Shown piece after piece: positions 22,050-37,000 of a stretch of DNA of 64,000 bases. The notes under the pieces are model-generated. The model made no database searches. It saw only the letters and a program-made list of their open reading frames with translations, and had not been told where the DNA came from. Each line of letters begins with the position of its first letter. Within the stretch, counting starts at the first letter, position 1. Origin of the DNA: Caenorhabditis remanei (Eukaryota; Nematoda; Chromadorea; Rhabditida; Rhabditidae); assembly GCF_010183535.1 (NCBI RefSeq), contig NC_071330.1, forward strand, positions 15,729,717 through 15,793,716, read 5' to 3'. The position numbers and the translations under genes were made by a program.

Positions 22050-25000
22050 ATGAGTAAACTGAAAGGGAGTCGTTTGGAGGCGGAAATCGATCGAGTTAGA
22101 GCCGATGCCAACTGGAAACGACTCGGCGAACTTCTGCCATCAGTGAAATCGAAAAATTCAGGATTAGAGGATTGCTATGAGATGTTTCAGGCGGAAATCG
22201 TTCTGGAAACGTATTTGGATCAGTTGGGAGGTGCGGAAGCGAGGAAAAAACGGCGAAAATCGAGAATTTTTGATCGGAAAAGTGGAAAAATCGAGAAAAT
22301 TTGGACTTTTTCGAGGAAAAATAAATTTTGGCTCAAAAAAAATCAATTTTTAGCTTAAAAATAGGGTTTAGAGCTGGAACACTTGCATTTTTCGCTCAAA
22401 AATCGGATGTTCACAGGCGAAATCAAATTTTTATCGAAAAACCCCGATTTTCTACTCAGAAAGTCAATTTTCCAGTCAAAAACTCTATTTTTCGCTCAAA
22501 AAATCGATTTTCTGTCAAAATCTTCAAAAATCAGGCATTTCTTGTCGAGAAAGAGCGTTTTCGGACATAAAAAGCCCAAAAATCAGAAAATTAGCGAATT
22601 TCTACTTAAAAAATCACTTTTTTGTCACGTCTGGCGCACCTTTGACGCGTTTTTGAAATAATGCTGAATTTGACCGATTTTGACGGTTTTTTGACTGAAA
22701 ATATGTGATTTTCACAGATTTTTTAAGCTAAATTTTATAATAATGATGTTTTTCGCAAAAATCCTGCCAAAATTGACGCTTTTTGAGCAGTTACCGAATT
22801 TCTGGCGCACCTTTGACGCGTTTTTCAAAAATCGCTGAATTTGACCGATTTTGATGGGTTTTCGGTCGAAAATACGTGATTTTTACAGATTTTCAAGTTA
22901 TATTTCGTAAAATTGACGCTTTTTCCAAAAAATTCCGTCAAAAACGACTCATTTTAAGCATTTTTCGTATTTCTGGCGCACCTTTGACGCGTTTTTGGAG
23001 AATTGCTGAATTTCACCGTTTTTGACCGATTTTGACTGAAAATAGAAGATTTTTAATGATTTTTAAAGCTAAATCTCATGAAAATCATGTTTTTCGTGAA
23101 AATTTTCGTCAAAAACGACGCATTTACCGAATAACTGGCGCACCTTTGACGCGTTTTAGAAAATGCTCAAAACTGGCCAAATTTAACCATTTTTGATAGT
23201 TTTGGTGCGTTTCAAAGCGTTTTCAGTGGATTTCTGTCAAATTTCCATTAGTTTGACTCCAAAATCTTCATTTTTCGATAATTTTCAGCCAATTTTCTCA
23301 ATTTTTATCGATTTTGTCACTCAAAAACTGCATTTTTAATCCAAAAACTCAATTTTTCACCCTAATCACAAAATTCCTTGCAGAAATAATCCGTCCGTCG
23401 CGTGACCACGTCGACAAGTTGTCATCAGCCGAACAATTACTTCAGACGTCTCTAAAAGAGAAATCGACGAATCAAAATGTGAAAATTGAAGCAAATATTC
23501 TTCTAGCCAAAGTACTCTATGCGTGTGTCGAGTTTCGAAAGGTAATTCCATGGATTTCGGGGAAAAATTGATTGAAAATCCTGAAAAATTCATGAAAAAC
23601 GGTGGAAAATGACCAAAAATCAATGGAATTAGCGAAAATTTGGCGAATTTCGACCAAAAACGCGCCGGAGTCGCCCCAGTTATGATTCCGAGTAGCTGGC
23701 GCACCTTTGACGCGTTTAAGTAAGAATTGATGAAAAATGGTGAAAAATTACCAAAAATCGCTGAAAAACTCGAAAATTTGGCGAATTTTGACCAAAAAAT
23801 GATCGAAAATCGTTAAAAACCGCGCCGGAGGCACCCCAGAAAGACTCTGGCGCACCTTTGACGCGTTTTCCAGAAAACAGCCGAGTATGACGGTTTTTGA
23901 TCGTTTTTGTTGGTTTTTTGCTCCAAAATCGATTAAAAATTGTGAAAAATGGTGAAAAATGATCGAAAAACGCTGAAAAACTTGAAAATTTGGCGAATTT
24001 CTACCCAAAAACTACCGAAAATCGTTAAAAACCGCGCCGGAGGCACCCCAGAAAGACTCTGGCGCACCTACGACGCGTTTTCCAAAAGTTAGTGGAAAAT
24101 GGCCGAATTTCATCGTTTTTGTGGAAAATTTGGCTGAAAATTGAACGAAAAACGCGTCGCAGGCGCCCCAGATTACGTCTCCATATGTCTGGTGCTCCTT
24201 TGACGCGTTTTCCAGAAAATAGTCGAAAATGACGGTTTTCGATCGATTTTTTTGGTTTTTTGTCTCAAAATTGATGAAAAATAGCAAAAAATGACCAAAA
24301 AAGATCAGAAATTGATGAAAAAACACAAACATTTGGTTGAAAATATGCAAAAAATTCGAATTTCCATAAAAAATGATCGAAAAAACGCGCCGAAGGCAGC
24401 CCAGTTACGATTCCAAGTATCTGGCGCACCTTTGACGCGTTTACATCAATATGCATGGAAAATGGTGAAAAATGACAAAAAAGGTCAGAAACTGATGAAA
24501 AACTCGAAAACTTGGTTGCATTTTGACCTAAAAGTGACCGAAAATCGTAGATTCCAAAAACGCGCCAGAGGCACCCCAGCCAGGTATCTGGCGCGCCTTT
24601 GACGTGTTTTCTAAAAGTGACCGAAAATGATCAAATTTCATTGTTTTTGATAATCTTTTGAATAAAAATCTTTAATTTTCACTTATTTTTCGCCTAAATC
24701 ATGCCGAATCCACGTTTTTTCGGTCCAAAAATTCGGTTTTTTCCGATTTTTAAGAATTTCTGGGGCACCTTTGACGCGTTTTCACAAGAAATCAATTTTC
24801 AGGCTCTCCAATGCATCTCAAACAGCGAAATGGAGAACGGAAAGACGCCGTTTCGAACACTTCGAGCACTTCGATTGGTTGCCGAAGGTTATGCGATCAA
24901 AGGTACGGTACCCTGGCGCACCTTTGACGCGTTTTTTGAGAATTGCTGAATTTGACCGATTTTGATCGATTTTGCCGGTTTTTTAGCTGAAAAAACGCAA

Positions 25001-28000
25001 TTTTTTTTAGATTTTCGAGCAAAATCTCGTGAAAAAGAAGTTTTTCGTAAAAAAAAAAACATATTTTGAGCTTTTTCAGATTACTGGCGCGCCTTTGACG
25101 CGTTTCTGGAGAATTGCTGTATTTGACCGATTTTGATGGTTTTTTGACAAAAATAGAAGATTTTCACAGATTTTTTAAGCTGAATCCTATGAAAATAATG
25201 TTTTTCGTGAAAAATTCTTGAAAAACGGCATATTTTGAGCATTATCAGATAACTGGCGCACCTTTGGCGCGTTTTTTGGAAAGTTGCCGAATTTAATCGT
25301 TTTTGGTATTTTTTTGGTCGGAAATACGGGATTTTCACAGATTTTTAAAGCTGAATCTTGTGAAAACGATGTTTTTCGCGAAAAATTCCGTCATAAACGG
25401 CATATTTTGTCAGTTTTCAACAGTCTGGAGCACCTTTGGCGCGTTTTTTTGAAAATACTTGATTTTGATCGATTTGAACAGTTTTTGTGTGAAAATACGT
25501 AATTTTTGTTGATTTCTTAAGCTGAATCTTGTGAAAATGATGTTTTTCGCAAAAAATCCCGTCAAAATCGACGGTTTTTGATGATTTTCCAAAGTCTGGC
25601 GCACCTTTGACGCGTTTTTAGAAAATAGCCAAAACTGGTCAAATTTGACCATTTTTGATAGTTTTTGATGGTTTTGGAGTGTTTTAAGACGTTTTTAGTT
25701 GATTTCTGTCGAGAAATCTTCATTTTTCGAAATTTTTCAGCGATTTTCAGCCAATTTTCAGCCAATTTCTTCAATTTTCAGGTCTTTGCATCGAATCAAT
25801 GGAAGATCCACTACCAACCAGTGCTAATCGTCCCCATTCCAACAGTACGACGTCGACCACGTCAACCGCCTCGTCAAAAGACCAAAAAGCGCTATACGTC
25901 TTCGAAAAATCGGCGGAACTCGCGATTTTTATATTAATGAGCTCGAAAAATCGATAAATTCAAGTCAGGCGAAGGCGACTGTCAGTGGAAGTTTAACGGC
26001 GCCGACGAGTACTCAGACGGCTCAGGCTGGCGTCAAACAGCAGGAGAAAATTGGTAAAATTTTGGGAAAAGTGGTTTTAGAGCGCTCAAATCTAAATTTT
26101 CCGTTTTCAAACTATGATTTTCAAACTCAGCTCACCGAGACCTTCAAAATGAGGCCCATATTGACCAATTTCTGATCAATTTGAAATTTTCGACCCCTAT
26201 GCGCCTTTAAACTACAGTAGCCCCGGCGGTTTCGTGGTGGGACCCGACTTGAAGCTAATCTAGTCGAGATTATAGTCATTTGAAGCGTCTTGACGTGCTG
26301 AAAACGAATATCGCATTGAAAATTCGAAAAAATTGAGTCCCGCCACGAAAACGGCCGTTTAAAGGCGCATAGGGGTCGAAAATTTCAAATTAATCGGATT
26401 CTAGTCATGTTTATACTTTTCTGAACCGCTAAAACCTCCTGATTACGAATATTACAATGAGAAATTGTGATGACCGAGTTTTGATGGCCTAGAATCCCAA
26501 AACTCGGCCACCAAAGGGTTTTAGTGGTTTATAGCGGTTTTTCGATGAATTTTGATGAATTTTGTTGTTTTTTATGCTAAAAATCAATTCTTAAGCACAC
26601 TAAAAACTTTTTAATAGCAGAAATTCAAAAAGAATTTGAAATGGCCGAGTTTTGGTGGCCTAGAATCCCAAAACTAGTCCCTCCGTGTTTTTAGAACGTT
26701 TCAGACCCAATTTTTGCTATTTTTTCATAATTTTTCAATAAAAATGCATATTTGAATGTTCTCCCGCGAAAATCCAGGTCTCACCACGAAATTCCTGGGT
26801 TACTGTAGTTTAAAGGCGCATAGAGGTCGGAAATTTCAAATTCATCGGATTTTTAGTCAATATGGGGCTCAAATTGAAGCTGACGACGAGCTGAGTGTAG
26901 TTTTGATAGTTTCAGACACGAAATGTTAGGTTATGTCTGAAAAATTAATTTCAGAAAAAAAAATTTTCGAAAAAAATTTTTTTTTCGAAAATTTTTGTGA
27001 TTTCATATAACTTTTCAGAGCGATTTTTGGCCAAATTTTTATATTATGATGTTCCAGGCGAGTTGCTCGAACGAATAATGGAACGAGTTGCCATAATCCG
27101 TGCAAAAGACACGGCGGCGAAGAAACAATCGTCTGGAACCGAGGGAATCGAGTGGTACCGGAAAATAATCACATGTCTTGGCGATAAATATACGGGAGAA
27201 CGGCTGAAACAGAAATTGTCACGGCAATTCGCAGAGTTATTGATTCGCGCGACGGTTCCCATTGAGGAGAAGTCGATGAGTGAGGCGATGCAGACGAAGG
27301 CGATGAATATGAAGTAATTAGGGGGTCTAGGGGTGGAAACGCAGGCAAATGACAAGAAAATTCAAAAAAATCGCGAAAATTTGATCTAAAACACCGAAAA
27401 ATTGTGAAAAAATGAGATTTTTTGACCGAAAACTCGAAATTTCAGTTTTCTGACTGAAAATCTCAAATTTCCAGCATTTTTAGCTTTATTTTCTTACTCA
27501 TCTCATCAAAATCATTAAAATGACTATGATCACCACCAATTTCCCCGATTCCCCGCCAAATTCCCACACCTGGCCGAAAAATTTCACTTTTTGGGTTTCT
27601 AGGCCATCAAAACTCGGCCATATTCAATTTTCGATAAGAAATTCGGATTCAGCGCGTCAAAACCGTTCGAATGAGTATAATCATGCCATATTTTGCTGAA
27701 AATCGAAAATTTTGGGTCTCGCCACGACTTTAAAGGCGCATAGACGCGGAATTTTCGATTTTTGTTAATTTTGGGCAAAATATGTCATGATTATACTCAT
27801 TCGAACGGTATTGACACGCTGAATTCGAATTTCTCATTGAAATTTGTATATGGCCGAGTTTTGATGGCCTAGAGACCCAAAAAGTGGGATTTCTAGGCCA
27901 GGAGTGAGGTTTTGGTGGGAAATGGGGGGAATTGATCGTGATTATAGTCATTTGAATGGTTTTAACGAGCTGAGTGAGAAAATTGAGCTGGAAATGCTGA

Positions 28001-31000
28001 AAATTCGAGTTTTGAGTCAAAACTTCGTGGTTTTAGTCAATTTTTCACGATTTCTCAGTGTTTTGGGTCGAATTTTTATGAATTTTTTCAATTTTCTCAC
28101 CAAAAAACCGTCTAAAATCTCACTTTCAGACTATACCACGGCTCGCACAAGACATTTTTCACTCCGAAATCAAAAATCGAAGAGATTATTCTTCTTCTAT
28201 TGATAAATGAAGTGTTGTCGACGAGAGACGTCATACTGTCACGGGCCGATGATTTGTCGAATTCAAGGACTCTTTCACTACAGAATGCGAAGTCATCGTT
28301 CAATTTATTGACACTGGTGAGGAAAATTGAGGAAAAACGACCCAAAATTCATGAAAATCGGTCTAAAAATTGACTGAAAAATGACTGAAATCGTTAAAAA
28401 TTGCTGAAAAATGACTTAAAATAACTGAAATCGAGTCATTTTACACCTGAAAACGCGTCAAAGGTGCGCCAGATCAACTGAAATCAGCTGAAAATTAACC
28501 AGAACCTCACCAATCACTCATAGCTGAAAAACGCGTTAAAAGCACGCCAGATCATCAAAAATCGTCAAAATTGAGTGAAAAATTAGCTGAAATCGACTGA
28601 AATTTAGCCAAAACCCATCCTATCACTCATTGCTGAAAACACGTCAAAGGCGCGCCAGTCAGAATAAAAAATTATTCAAAAATGACGAAAATTGGCGAAA
28701 AATCATGTATTTTGACTCAAAAATTCATGAAAAACTGTAATTTTCACTTTCTAATTAAACGCGCCTAAGGCACGCCAGTTTCCCAACAAAAATTGGGATA
28801 ACCGGCTAAAACGCGTCAACGACACGCCAGACAACGCAAATTTTGATGGAAAATCATCAAAAATTGAGCGAAAATTGTGTATTTGAGCTATTTTCAGACA
28901 AAAATGAGAAAACCGCGTCAAAGGCACGCCAGACAACGCGAATTTTGAATTTTGACTGAAAAATATCAAAATTTGATCAAAAAATTGTGTTTCTGAGCGA
29001 TTTTCAGACAAAAATGAGCATTTTTAAGCGGAAATTCTGGAAATTTCATGGGTAAATGCGTCAAAGGCGCGCCAGACAACGCGAATTTGAATTTTGACTG
29101 AAAAATGTCAAAATTTGACTAAGAATTGTATTTTTGAGCGATTTTTGACGATTTTCAGACGAAAATAAGCGAAATTCTCGAAATTTCCGCCAATTTTCTT
29201 CCGAAAAACATGAAAATTGTGGGAAATTGACTCATATTATGTGACCACTCTTCTCTATTTTCTATTCTCTCCTCGCCGCTCGATTTGTCAATTATTCACG
29301 TTTTTACATATTCAAACACCCCGCTGTCCTCTCTCACTCTCGTTTATTCGTGTATTCTGCAACATTTACGCCTGTTTTTCTGTCATTTTTGACTAATTTT
29401 GACCAATTTTCGATAAAAAACTCGAAAATTTGAGGAAAAAATGGACGAAAACTTGAGGAAATGGTCGAAAGTAGGTGGAAAATCGCATTTTCTAGATTAG
29501 AGCGCACTTTCAACAGCTACAGTACCCCTACAGTAACATTTTTATAGCTGGAGTAGATTAAAGCGGTCATTTCAAACTATAATTCATGAAAATCGGTTGA
29601 GAAATCGAGAAGTTTGAGATTTTCGAAAAATTTCGAAAATCTGAAAATCACTGTGAGAGTTACAGCAGTTTTACTGATTTCAGATTTTCGAAAAAGTCGG
29701 TGTGTTTTGCTCCAAATCGATTTCTGTCAAATTTTTCAGGTTCTACTCGGAGAGACCTTTGAAATGAGTATAATCAAGGCTATATTCGAAAATTTTGAAA
29801 ATTTCGGGTATCGCCACGAAAACCATGAAAACTGCTTCACTCGAATTTTTGCATTTCAGAATAAAGTTTTTTCCTCTATGTAAAGAATAGGGAATAGAGA
29901 AAAGGAGACGGAGAGAATTCATGTGTTCACTATGATGGTGACATAATATGAGTCAATTTCCCCCATATTTTCATGTTTTTCGGAAGAAAATTGGCAGAAA
30001 TTTCGAGAATTTCGCTTATTTTCGTCTAAAAATTGCTCAAAAACACAATTTTTTGATCAAATTTTGATATTTTTCAGTTAAAATTCAAAATTAACATTGA
30101 CTGGCGTGTCGTTGGCACGTTTTTCATCTTTGAACTGATTTTCGCCAATTTTCGTTGCAAATCTGGCGTTACTTTGGCGCGTTTTGAAGATAATTTAAAA
30201 ATCATAGTTTTTCATGAATTTTTGGGTTGAAAACACTGAAAATTGGCGAGAAACACGTTTTCAGTAGATGGGTTACTGTAGGAGTACTGTAGCTGTTGTA
30301 ATGCATCTACCCACGAAGAAAAATTGTACTATTTAATGCATTTTTTTGCAAATTAATTCTATTCACGAATGCAAATAAATGCTTTAATTTTTGTGTGGTC
30401 GCCCGTAAATCCACACAAAAAATTAAAGGCGCATTGACTTTTCAGCTTGTGATATTTTGCGCCGACAACTTTCTCAGTGCTTCAGATTACTGTACAAAAC
30501 TGCAGATTAATGCATTTATTTGCATTCGTGAATAGAATTAATTTGCAAAAAAATGCATTAAATGGTACAATTTTTCTTCGTGGGTAGATGCATAAGTGCG
30601 CTCTAATGCAAATTCACTTCCAGGTGCTCTCAACAATCAATCAATATCAACTTCTGGCACAAATCTACGAACGAGCGATGAAATTTGCAAATAACGACTC
30701 GTTTTTGTGGTAATTTTTGGGATTTTTGGAGATTTTTGGCTGAAAATATCGATTTTTGGCTGAAAATATCGATTTTTGGCTGAAAGTCCAGGAAATTTGA
30801 CTTTTACAAGGTTTTATCACGAAATTGAGTTCCGTATTGTGACAAATGCGCTCTACTGATAATTTGAAGTATATTTCGTTATTTTCCACATTGAAAATAA
30901 CAAAATTTACACCAAATTACCGGTAGACCCATTTACTCACGCGTAGGCGGAAGCTATGCTCAAATTTTCATTTTTTCAGACAAAATTCCAGATTTTCAGT

Positions 31001-34000
31001 CGAATTCTAAGTTTTTGGCTGAAAATATCAATTTTTAGTCAAAATTTTAGGTTTTTGACTGAAATTTTCAGATTTTTAGCTGAAAGTCCAGGAAATTTGA
31101 CTTTTACAAGGTTTTATCACGAAATTGAGTTTCGTATTGTGGCAAATGTGCTCTACTGATAATTTGAAGTGAATTCTGTTATTTTTTTCCATTGAAAAGA
31201 ACAAAATTTACACTAAATTACCGGTAGACCACATTTAGTCACGCGTAGGCGGAAGCTATGCCCAAATTTTCATTTTTTCAAACAAAATTCCAGATTTTTT
31301 GGAAGAAATTGCAGATTTTTGGATGAAAGTCCAATAAATTTGACTTTTATAATGTTTTATCACGAAATTGAATTCCGTATTGTGACAAATGTGCTCTACA
31401 GATAATGAGATGTGATTTCTGTTATTTTCCATATTGAAAATAACAAAATTTACACTAAATTACCGGTAGACCGCATTTAGTCACGCGTAGGCGGAAGCTA
31501 TGCCCAAATTTTGATTTTTTCAGACAAATCGGCTGAAAATTTCAGATTTTCAGCCAAAAAATCAATTTTCAGGCAACAATTCGCTCTCTCCGCCATTTGC
31601 TGTGGCCGTTTCTCTCGCGCCATTCGAGTTTTCGAGCAATCGATTCTCGCGTCGACGATCGCTTCTGAATCCCTGAATTCTACAAAATCAGATGACGTCA
31701 CGACGTCATCTTCAACGTCTTCATCAGCGAATTCCACGCCGAGGCGCCAGAATCCGCGTCCGACGTCACCTGATTCCGATATGTTCTCCGCGTTGAAACT
31801 GACGAATAATCCGTCGTGCGCCCTGTCGGTTATCAGTGAATATATGATGATATCGCAGGTTTTGATTGAGAGATTCGGAAATTATGAACCAGGTTTGTGA
31901 AAAATGACGAAAATCGGAAAATTTTCACTGAAATTTGGCTGAAAATCGGTCAAAACCCCACTTTTTCCCTCTGAAACTATCATTTTCCGACTCAGCTCAC
32001 CGAGACCTTTAATTTGAGCCCCATATCGACCTATTTCTGACCAATTTGAAATTTTCGACCCCTATGCGCCTTTAAACTACAGTAACCCGGGCGGTTTCGT
32101 GGTGGGACCCAACTTTATTGATGCTAGTCGAGATTATACTCATTTGAAGCGTCTCAACGTACTGAAAACGATTATCGCGCTGAAAATTCGAAAAAATTGG
32201 GTCCCGCCACGAAAACGGCGGTTTAAAGGCGCATAGTGGTCGAAAATTTCAAAATGATTGGATTCTAGTCATGATTATACTTTTCTGAACCGCAAAAACG
32301 CGCTGATTCTGATTATCACAATGAAAAATTATGGTGGCCGAGTTTTGATGGCCTAGGATCCCAAAACTCGGCCATGAACGGTTTTTGAGGGTTTCGACAC
32401 TTTTTGAACGATTTTTTTCTAGAGTTTGGGAATTAAAGACAAAATTAGACGATTTTTATTGCTATTTCTATAAAAAATTCTAAAAATTTCATGGTGGCCG
32501 AGTTCTGGTGGCCTAGAATCCCAAACAAATAGTTTTTGGTAATTTTCGACCGTTTCTTAGCAATTTTTATCATATTTTTTGTGTTTACCGTAGAAATTTG
32601 ACGATTTCTATCGCTAATTCAACAAAAAGTTCGACAATTTTCATGTTGGCCGAGTTTTGGTGGCCTAGAATCCCAAAATTAGTCCCCCAACGTAAATCAA
32701 CGGGTTTTAGTCAGTTTTCACCGGTTTTTTTTGGAATTTTTGAGATTTTTCATCAATTTTCAGATCAGAATCCTAAAAACCAGAAATTTTCGTTTCCAGC
32801 TATCGAATACTCGGCAAAAGCGATCGAACTATGCGCCAAAGAGGGACAACTCTCGTTTCTGAAGGCACGGTGTCAATTGTTGCATGCGATCGCTTATGGG
32901 TGAGTTTTTGAGCGATTTTTAGAGATTTTCAACTAAAAATCTGGATTTTTGAGCCAAAATTAGAGTTTTTCGGCCTAAAAATCTCATTTTTCCGCTATAA
33001 AACTCATATTTTCAGATTCCGAGCCGCCGAAGAGCCGTCGTGGGACCTGAAAAAGGGACAACTCGCAAAAACGGTCCAATTAATCGAAGAATGCGTCGGA
33101 CACGATCCCCACGACTACCTGTCGCTCTACTATGCGGCATACTTTCATGCGATTTCCAGAGATTTGGAATCTGCGAAAGATCGATGCTCGAGGAGTTTGG
33201 CACTGAATGGAGATCAACCCGGTGCTATTATGCTCTTGGCGCTGATTTTTACGGCTTATGGGGATTTGAAAGGTAAAAAATTGAAAAAATGCGGAAAAAG
33301 TTGGGCGAAAAATCACTAAAATTGAATTTTTCCCGTCAAATCCCACTCAAATCACTCTAAAACTACGATTTTCAAACTCAGCTCGTTCTCAGCTTTCAGA
33401 AAAGTATGATCATGCCCTCATACGCTTCAATTTGGGTCCCACCACGAAACCGCCCGGGTTACTGTAGTTTAAAGGCGCATAGAGGTCTAAAGTTTCAAAT
33501 TGCTTCGAAATAGGTCGATATGGGGCTCAAATTAAAGCTAATGACGAGCTGAATACAACTAAATAGGTCTCATCACGAAATTCCGATGGTACTGTAGTAA
33601 AAATTATCAAAAATTCTGTTTTCAAACCCAAAAACTCAACCCAATCGAATTTTTAATGCGATAGTCAAATTCAGCTCATTGAGGCGCTTTGAATGATTAT
33701 TATCTTGACCAGATTCGCGTAATGTTGAGTCTTACCACGAAATTTCTGGGTTACTGTAGTTTAAAGGCGCAGGGGGTTCGAAAATTTCAAATTTATCGGA
33801 TTCTAGTCATGATTATACTTTTCTGAACCGCAAAAACACGCTGATTCTGAATATCACAACGAAAAACAATGATGGCCGAGTTTTGGTGGCCTAGGATACC
33901 AAAATATTGGATTTTTAGGCCATTCACTGGAAAACCTGTTCAAAACGCGATTTTCTAATTTTTTTCAAAATTTTACGCAATTTTAATAAAATTTCACATT

Positions 34001-37000
34001 CTCGGAGCCATTTTTCACCAATTTTTCGAATTTCCAGGCGCCCTCGAGCTCGTCATCAACGCTCTCACCGAATTCGAGCACAACTACGGTCTCATGGTGC
34101 TCCGCCTCCATATAGAAACGAAATTCGGACGAATCGAAGAATCTCTCGATACATGTACTCATCTTCTCGATTTCTGGAAAGAAACAACCGGTTCAACAAC
34201 AATTGGCGTATTCTGCGGGCATTTTGGATGAGGAACGGTCACAGAGGACACTAAATGGCACGGATTTGATTGGTGGCAGTCAGAAAACTGGTTTGTTTGG
34301 CGGGAATTTGAACATTTGAAGAAAATCGGTCGGAAATCCGAAAAAATTTAGAAAAATCCATGAAAACTGACCAAAAATTAAAATTTTAAGCCAAAATCAA
34401 TCTGAAACTGTCATTTTCAAACTCAGCTCTATGAGACCTTTGATTTGAGCCCCATATTGACCAATTTCCGATCAATTTGAAATTTTCGACCCCTATGCGC
34501 CTTTAAACTACAGTAACCCGGGCGGTTTCGTGGTGGGACCCGACTTGAAGCGAATCTAGTCGAGATTATAGTCATTTGAAGCGTTTCGACGCGCAGAAGA
34601 CGAATATCGTGTTGAAAATTCGAAAAATTGGGTCTCACCACGAAAACGGCGGTTTAAAGGCGCATAGAGATCGAAAAATTCAAAATGATCGGATTCCAGT
34701 CATGATTATACTCATTCAAACCGTCTTGGCGCCCTGATTCGGAATATCACAATAAAAATTGATGATGGCCGAGTTTTTGTGGCCTAGGATCCCAAAAAGT
34801 GGGATTTCTAGGCCATCATTGGAAAATTGGTGATTTTGGTGTGGAAAATGTGATTTTCGATGCTAAAATTGTGAAAATATGAATTTCTGATTGAAAAAAT
34901 GAGTTTTATTAGGAAAAAACTGGACAAAAAATGGTCTGAAAATCAATTTTTTGAATAATTTTTGAAATTCCTTCAGTTATTCCAGGCACCCCGTCACTCG
35001 GCCGTGAACTGTCCACACCGCTCGCCTCCACACCATTAATCCCAAGTTTTCCGACTTCTGGAGTTCCCGTGATCAGTGCGATTCCCGGAAACACGTCAAC
35101 AGTGGATTTGTCGAGTTAGTAGTGAGAAAATTCGGTTTTTTGGGCAGAAAAAAGGGTTTTTTTGAGTAAAAAAACGCTCAAAAACGGCATATTTTGGTCT
35201 AGAAATCAATTTTACATGCTGAAAATTCTTAATTTTTCGAATTTTTTCTGTTTTTTTTTTCAGTCGCCGAGTCAATCGTCGGAACGGCGGCATCAGAAGC
35301 CGGCGCGGCACCCGTCAACCGCTTCAGATTCTGTGAATAACGGAATCGGCGACGCTTGGTCGAAATTCCGAACTCAAGCGGACGTCTGGATGTGTCTGGC
35401 GGAGTTATATATAGCCGAAGGACGACACGCCGATTTGACGAAAGTTATTGAGCAGGCGATAACAATGTTTCCGAGTTCACCGCAGGCGCTTTATTTGAAG
35501 GTAAAAATTCGGTTATTGGCTGAAAAAATTCCAGAAAAATCTGGAATTTTTGTCAAAAATTTGTGTTTTTCTGCTCTAAATTTCTCAATTTTAATCCATA
35601 CCTTCTGAAAATACGATATTCAGACTCAGCTCGTTTTCAGCTTTCAGAAAAGTATAATCATGCCCAGATTCGCTTCAATTTGGGTCCCACCACGAAACCG
35701 CCCGGGTTACTGTAGTTTAAAGGCGCATAGGTGTCGAAAATTTCAAATTGCTCCAAAATAGGTCGATATGGGACTCAAATTAAAGCTAATAACGAGCTGA
35801 ATACAACTAAATAGGTCTCATCACGAAATTCCGGGGTTACTGTAGTAAAAATTACCAAAAATCCAGTTTTTAAACCCTAAAACTCAACCCAATCGAATTT
35901 TTAATGCGATATTCGAATTCAGCTTGTTGAGACGCTTTGAATGACTATAATCTCGACCAGATTCGCTTTACGTTGAGTCTTACCGCGAAATTCGCAGGGT
36001 TACTGTAGTTTAAAGGCGCATAGGGGTTCGAAAATTTCAAAATGATTGGATTCTAGTCATGATTAGACTTTTCTGAACAAAAACTTGCTGATTCCGGATA
36101 TTACAATGAAAAATTGTGGTGGCCGAGTTTTGGTGGCCTAAGATCCCAAAACTCGGCCACCACTTGGATTTGGAGGTTTTGAAGCCCTTAAACAAGGTTT
36201 TAAACCTATTTTTCTCAATTTATTTGCGTTTTTTGCAAATTTCAACTTGTTTCGAGACAATTTTCTCTCTAAAATCCTAACAAATCCCCGCTAATTTCAA
36301 ATTTCCAGGGTCGCCTCCTCGTCTCTCGCTCTCAAAAGCTGTCCGACGACTCGCTGAGCTCCAGAATCCGTGGAGAAGCCAAATCGGCGTATCTCTCCGC
36401 ATTGGCACTGGCTCCCGGTCATTTTCCATCAATGTCAGCACTCGCGAAGTTATACGAAGAGGAAGGAAATCAGAAGATGGCGGAGCACATGTTGAGGTGC
36501 TTAAATTGGGGAAAAAGTTGCTCTGAATCTGAAAATTTTGAGCTGAAACTAAGTTTTTTGAATTCAGCGCGACGAGACGCGTTGAAAGAGTGTATTTTTC
36601 GCCGATTTTGAGCAAAAATTGAGATTTTTGAGTCTCGCCACGATATTACGAGTTTAAAGGCGCATACAGTCGAAACTTTTCAAATTGCTCCAAATTTAGC
36701 CATGATTATACTCATTCGAACCGTCTTGACGCCCTGATCACGAATATCACATTGAAAACGTTTGATGGCCGAGTTTTGGTGGCCTAGAATTCCAGAACGT
36801 GGGATTTCTAGGCCACCGACTGAAATTGAGCGTTTTCAATAGTTTTTGATGGGTTTTGATATTTTTTGAGTCAAAAAATGCGATTTTCAGCGTTAGAAAT
36901 GCTGAAAATCGCGATTTTCTGATGATTTTGCCTTGAAAACCAGAAATTTCGAGTTAATTTTCTAGAAAATCAAAAAATTTAAATTTTGGACTCAAACTGC

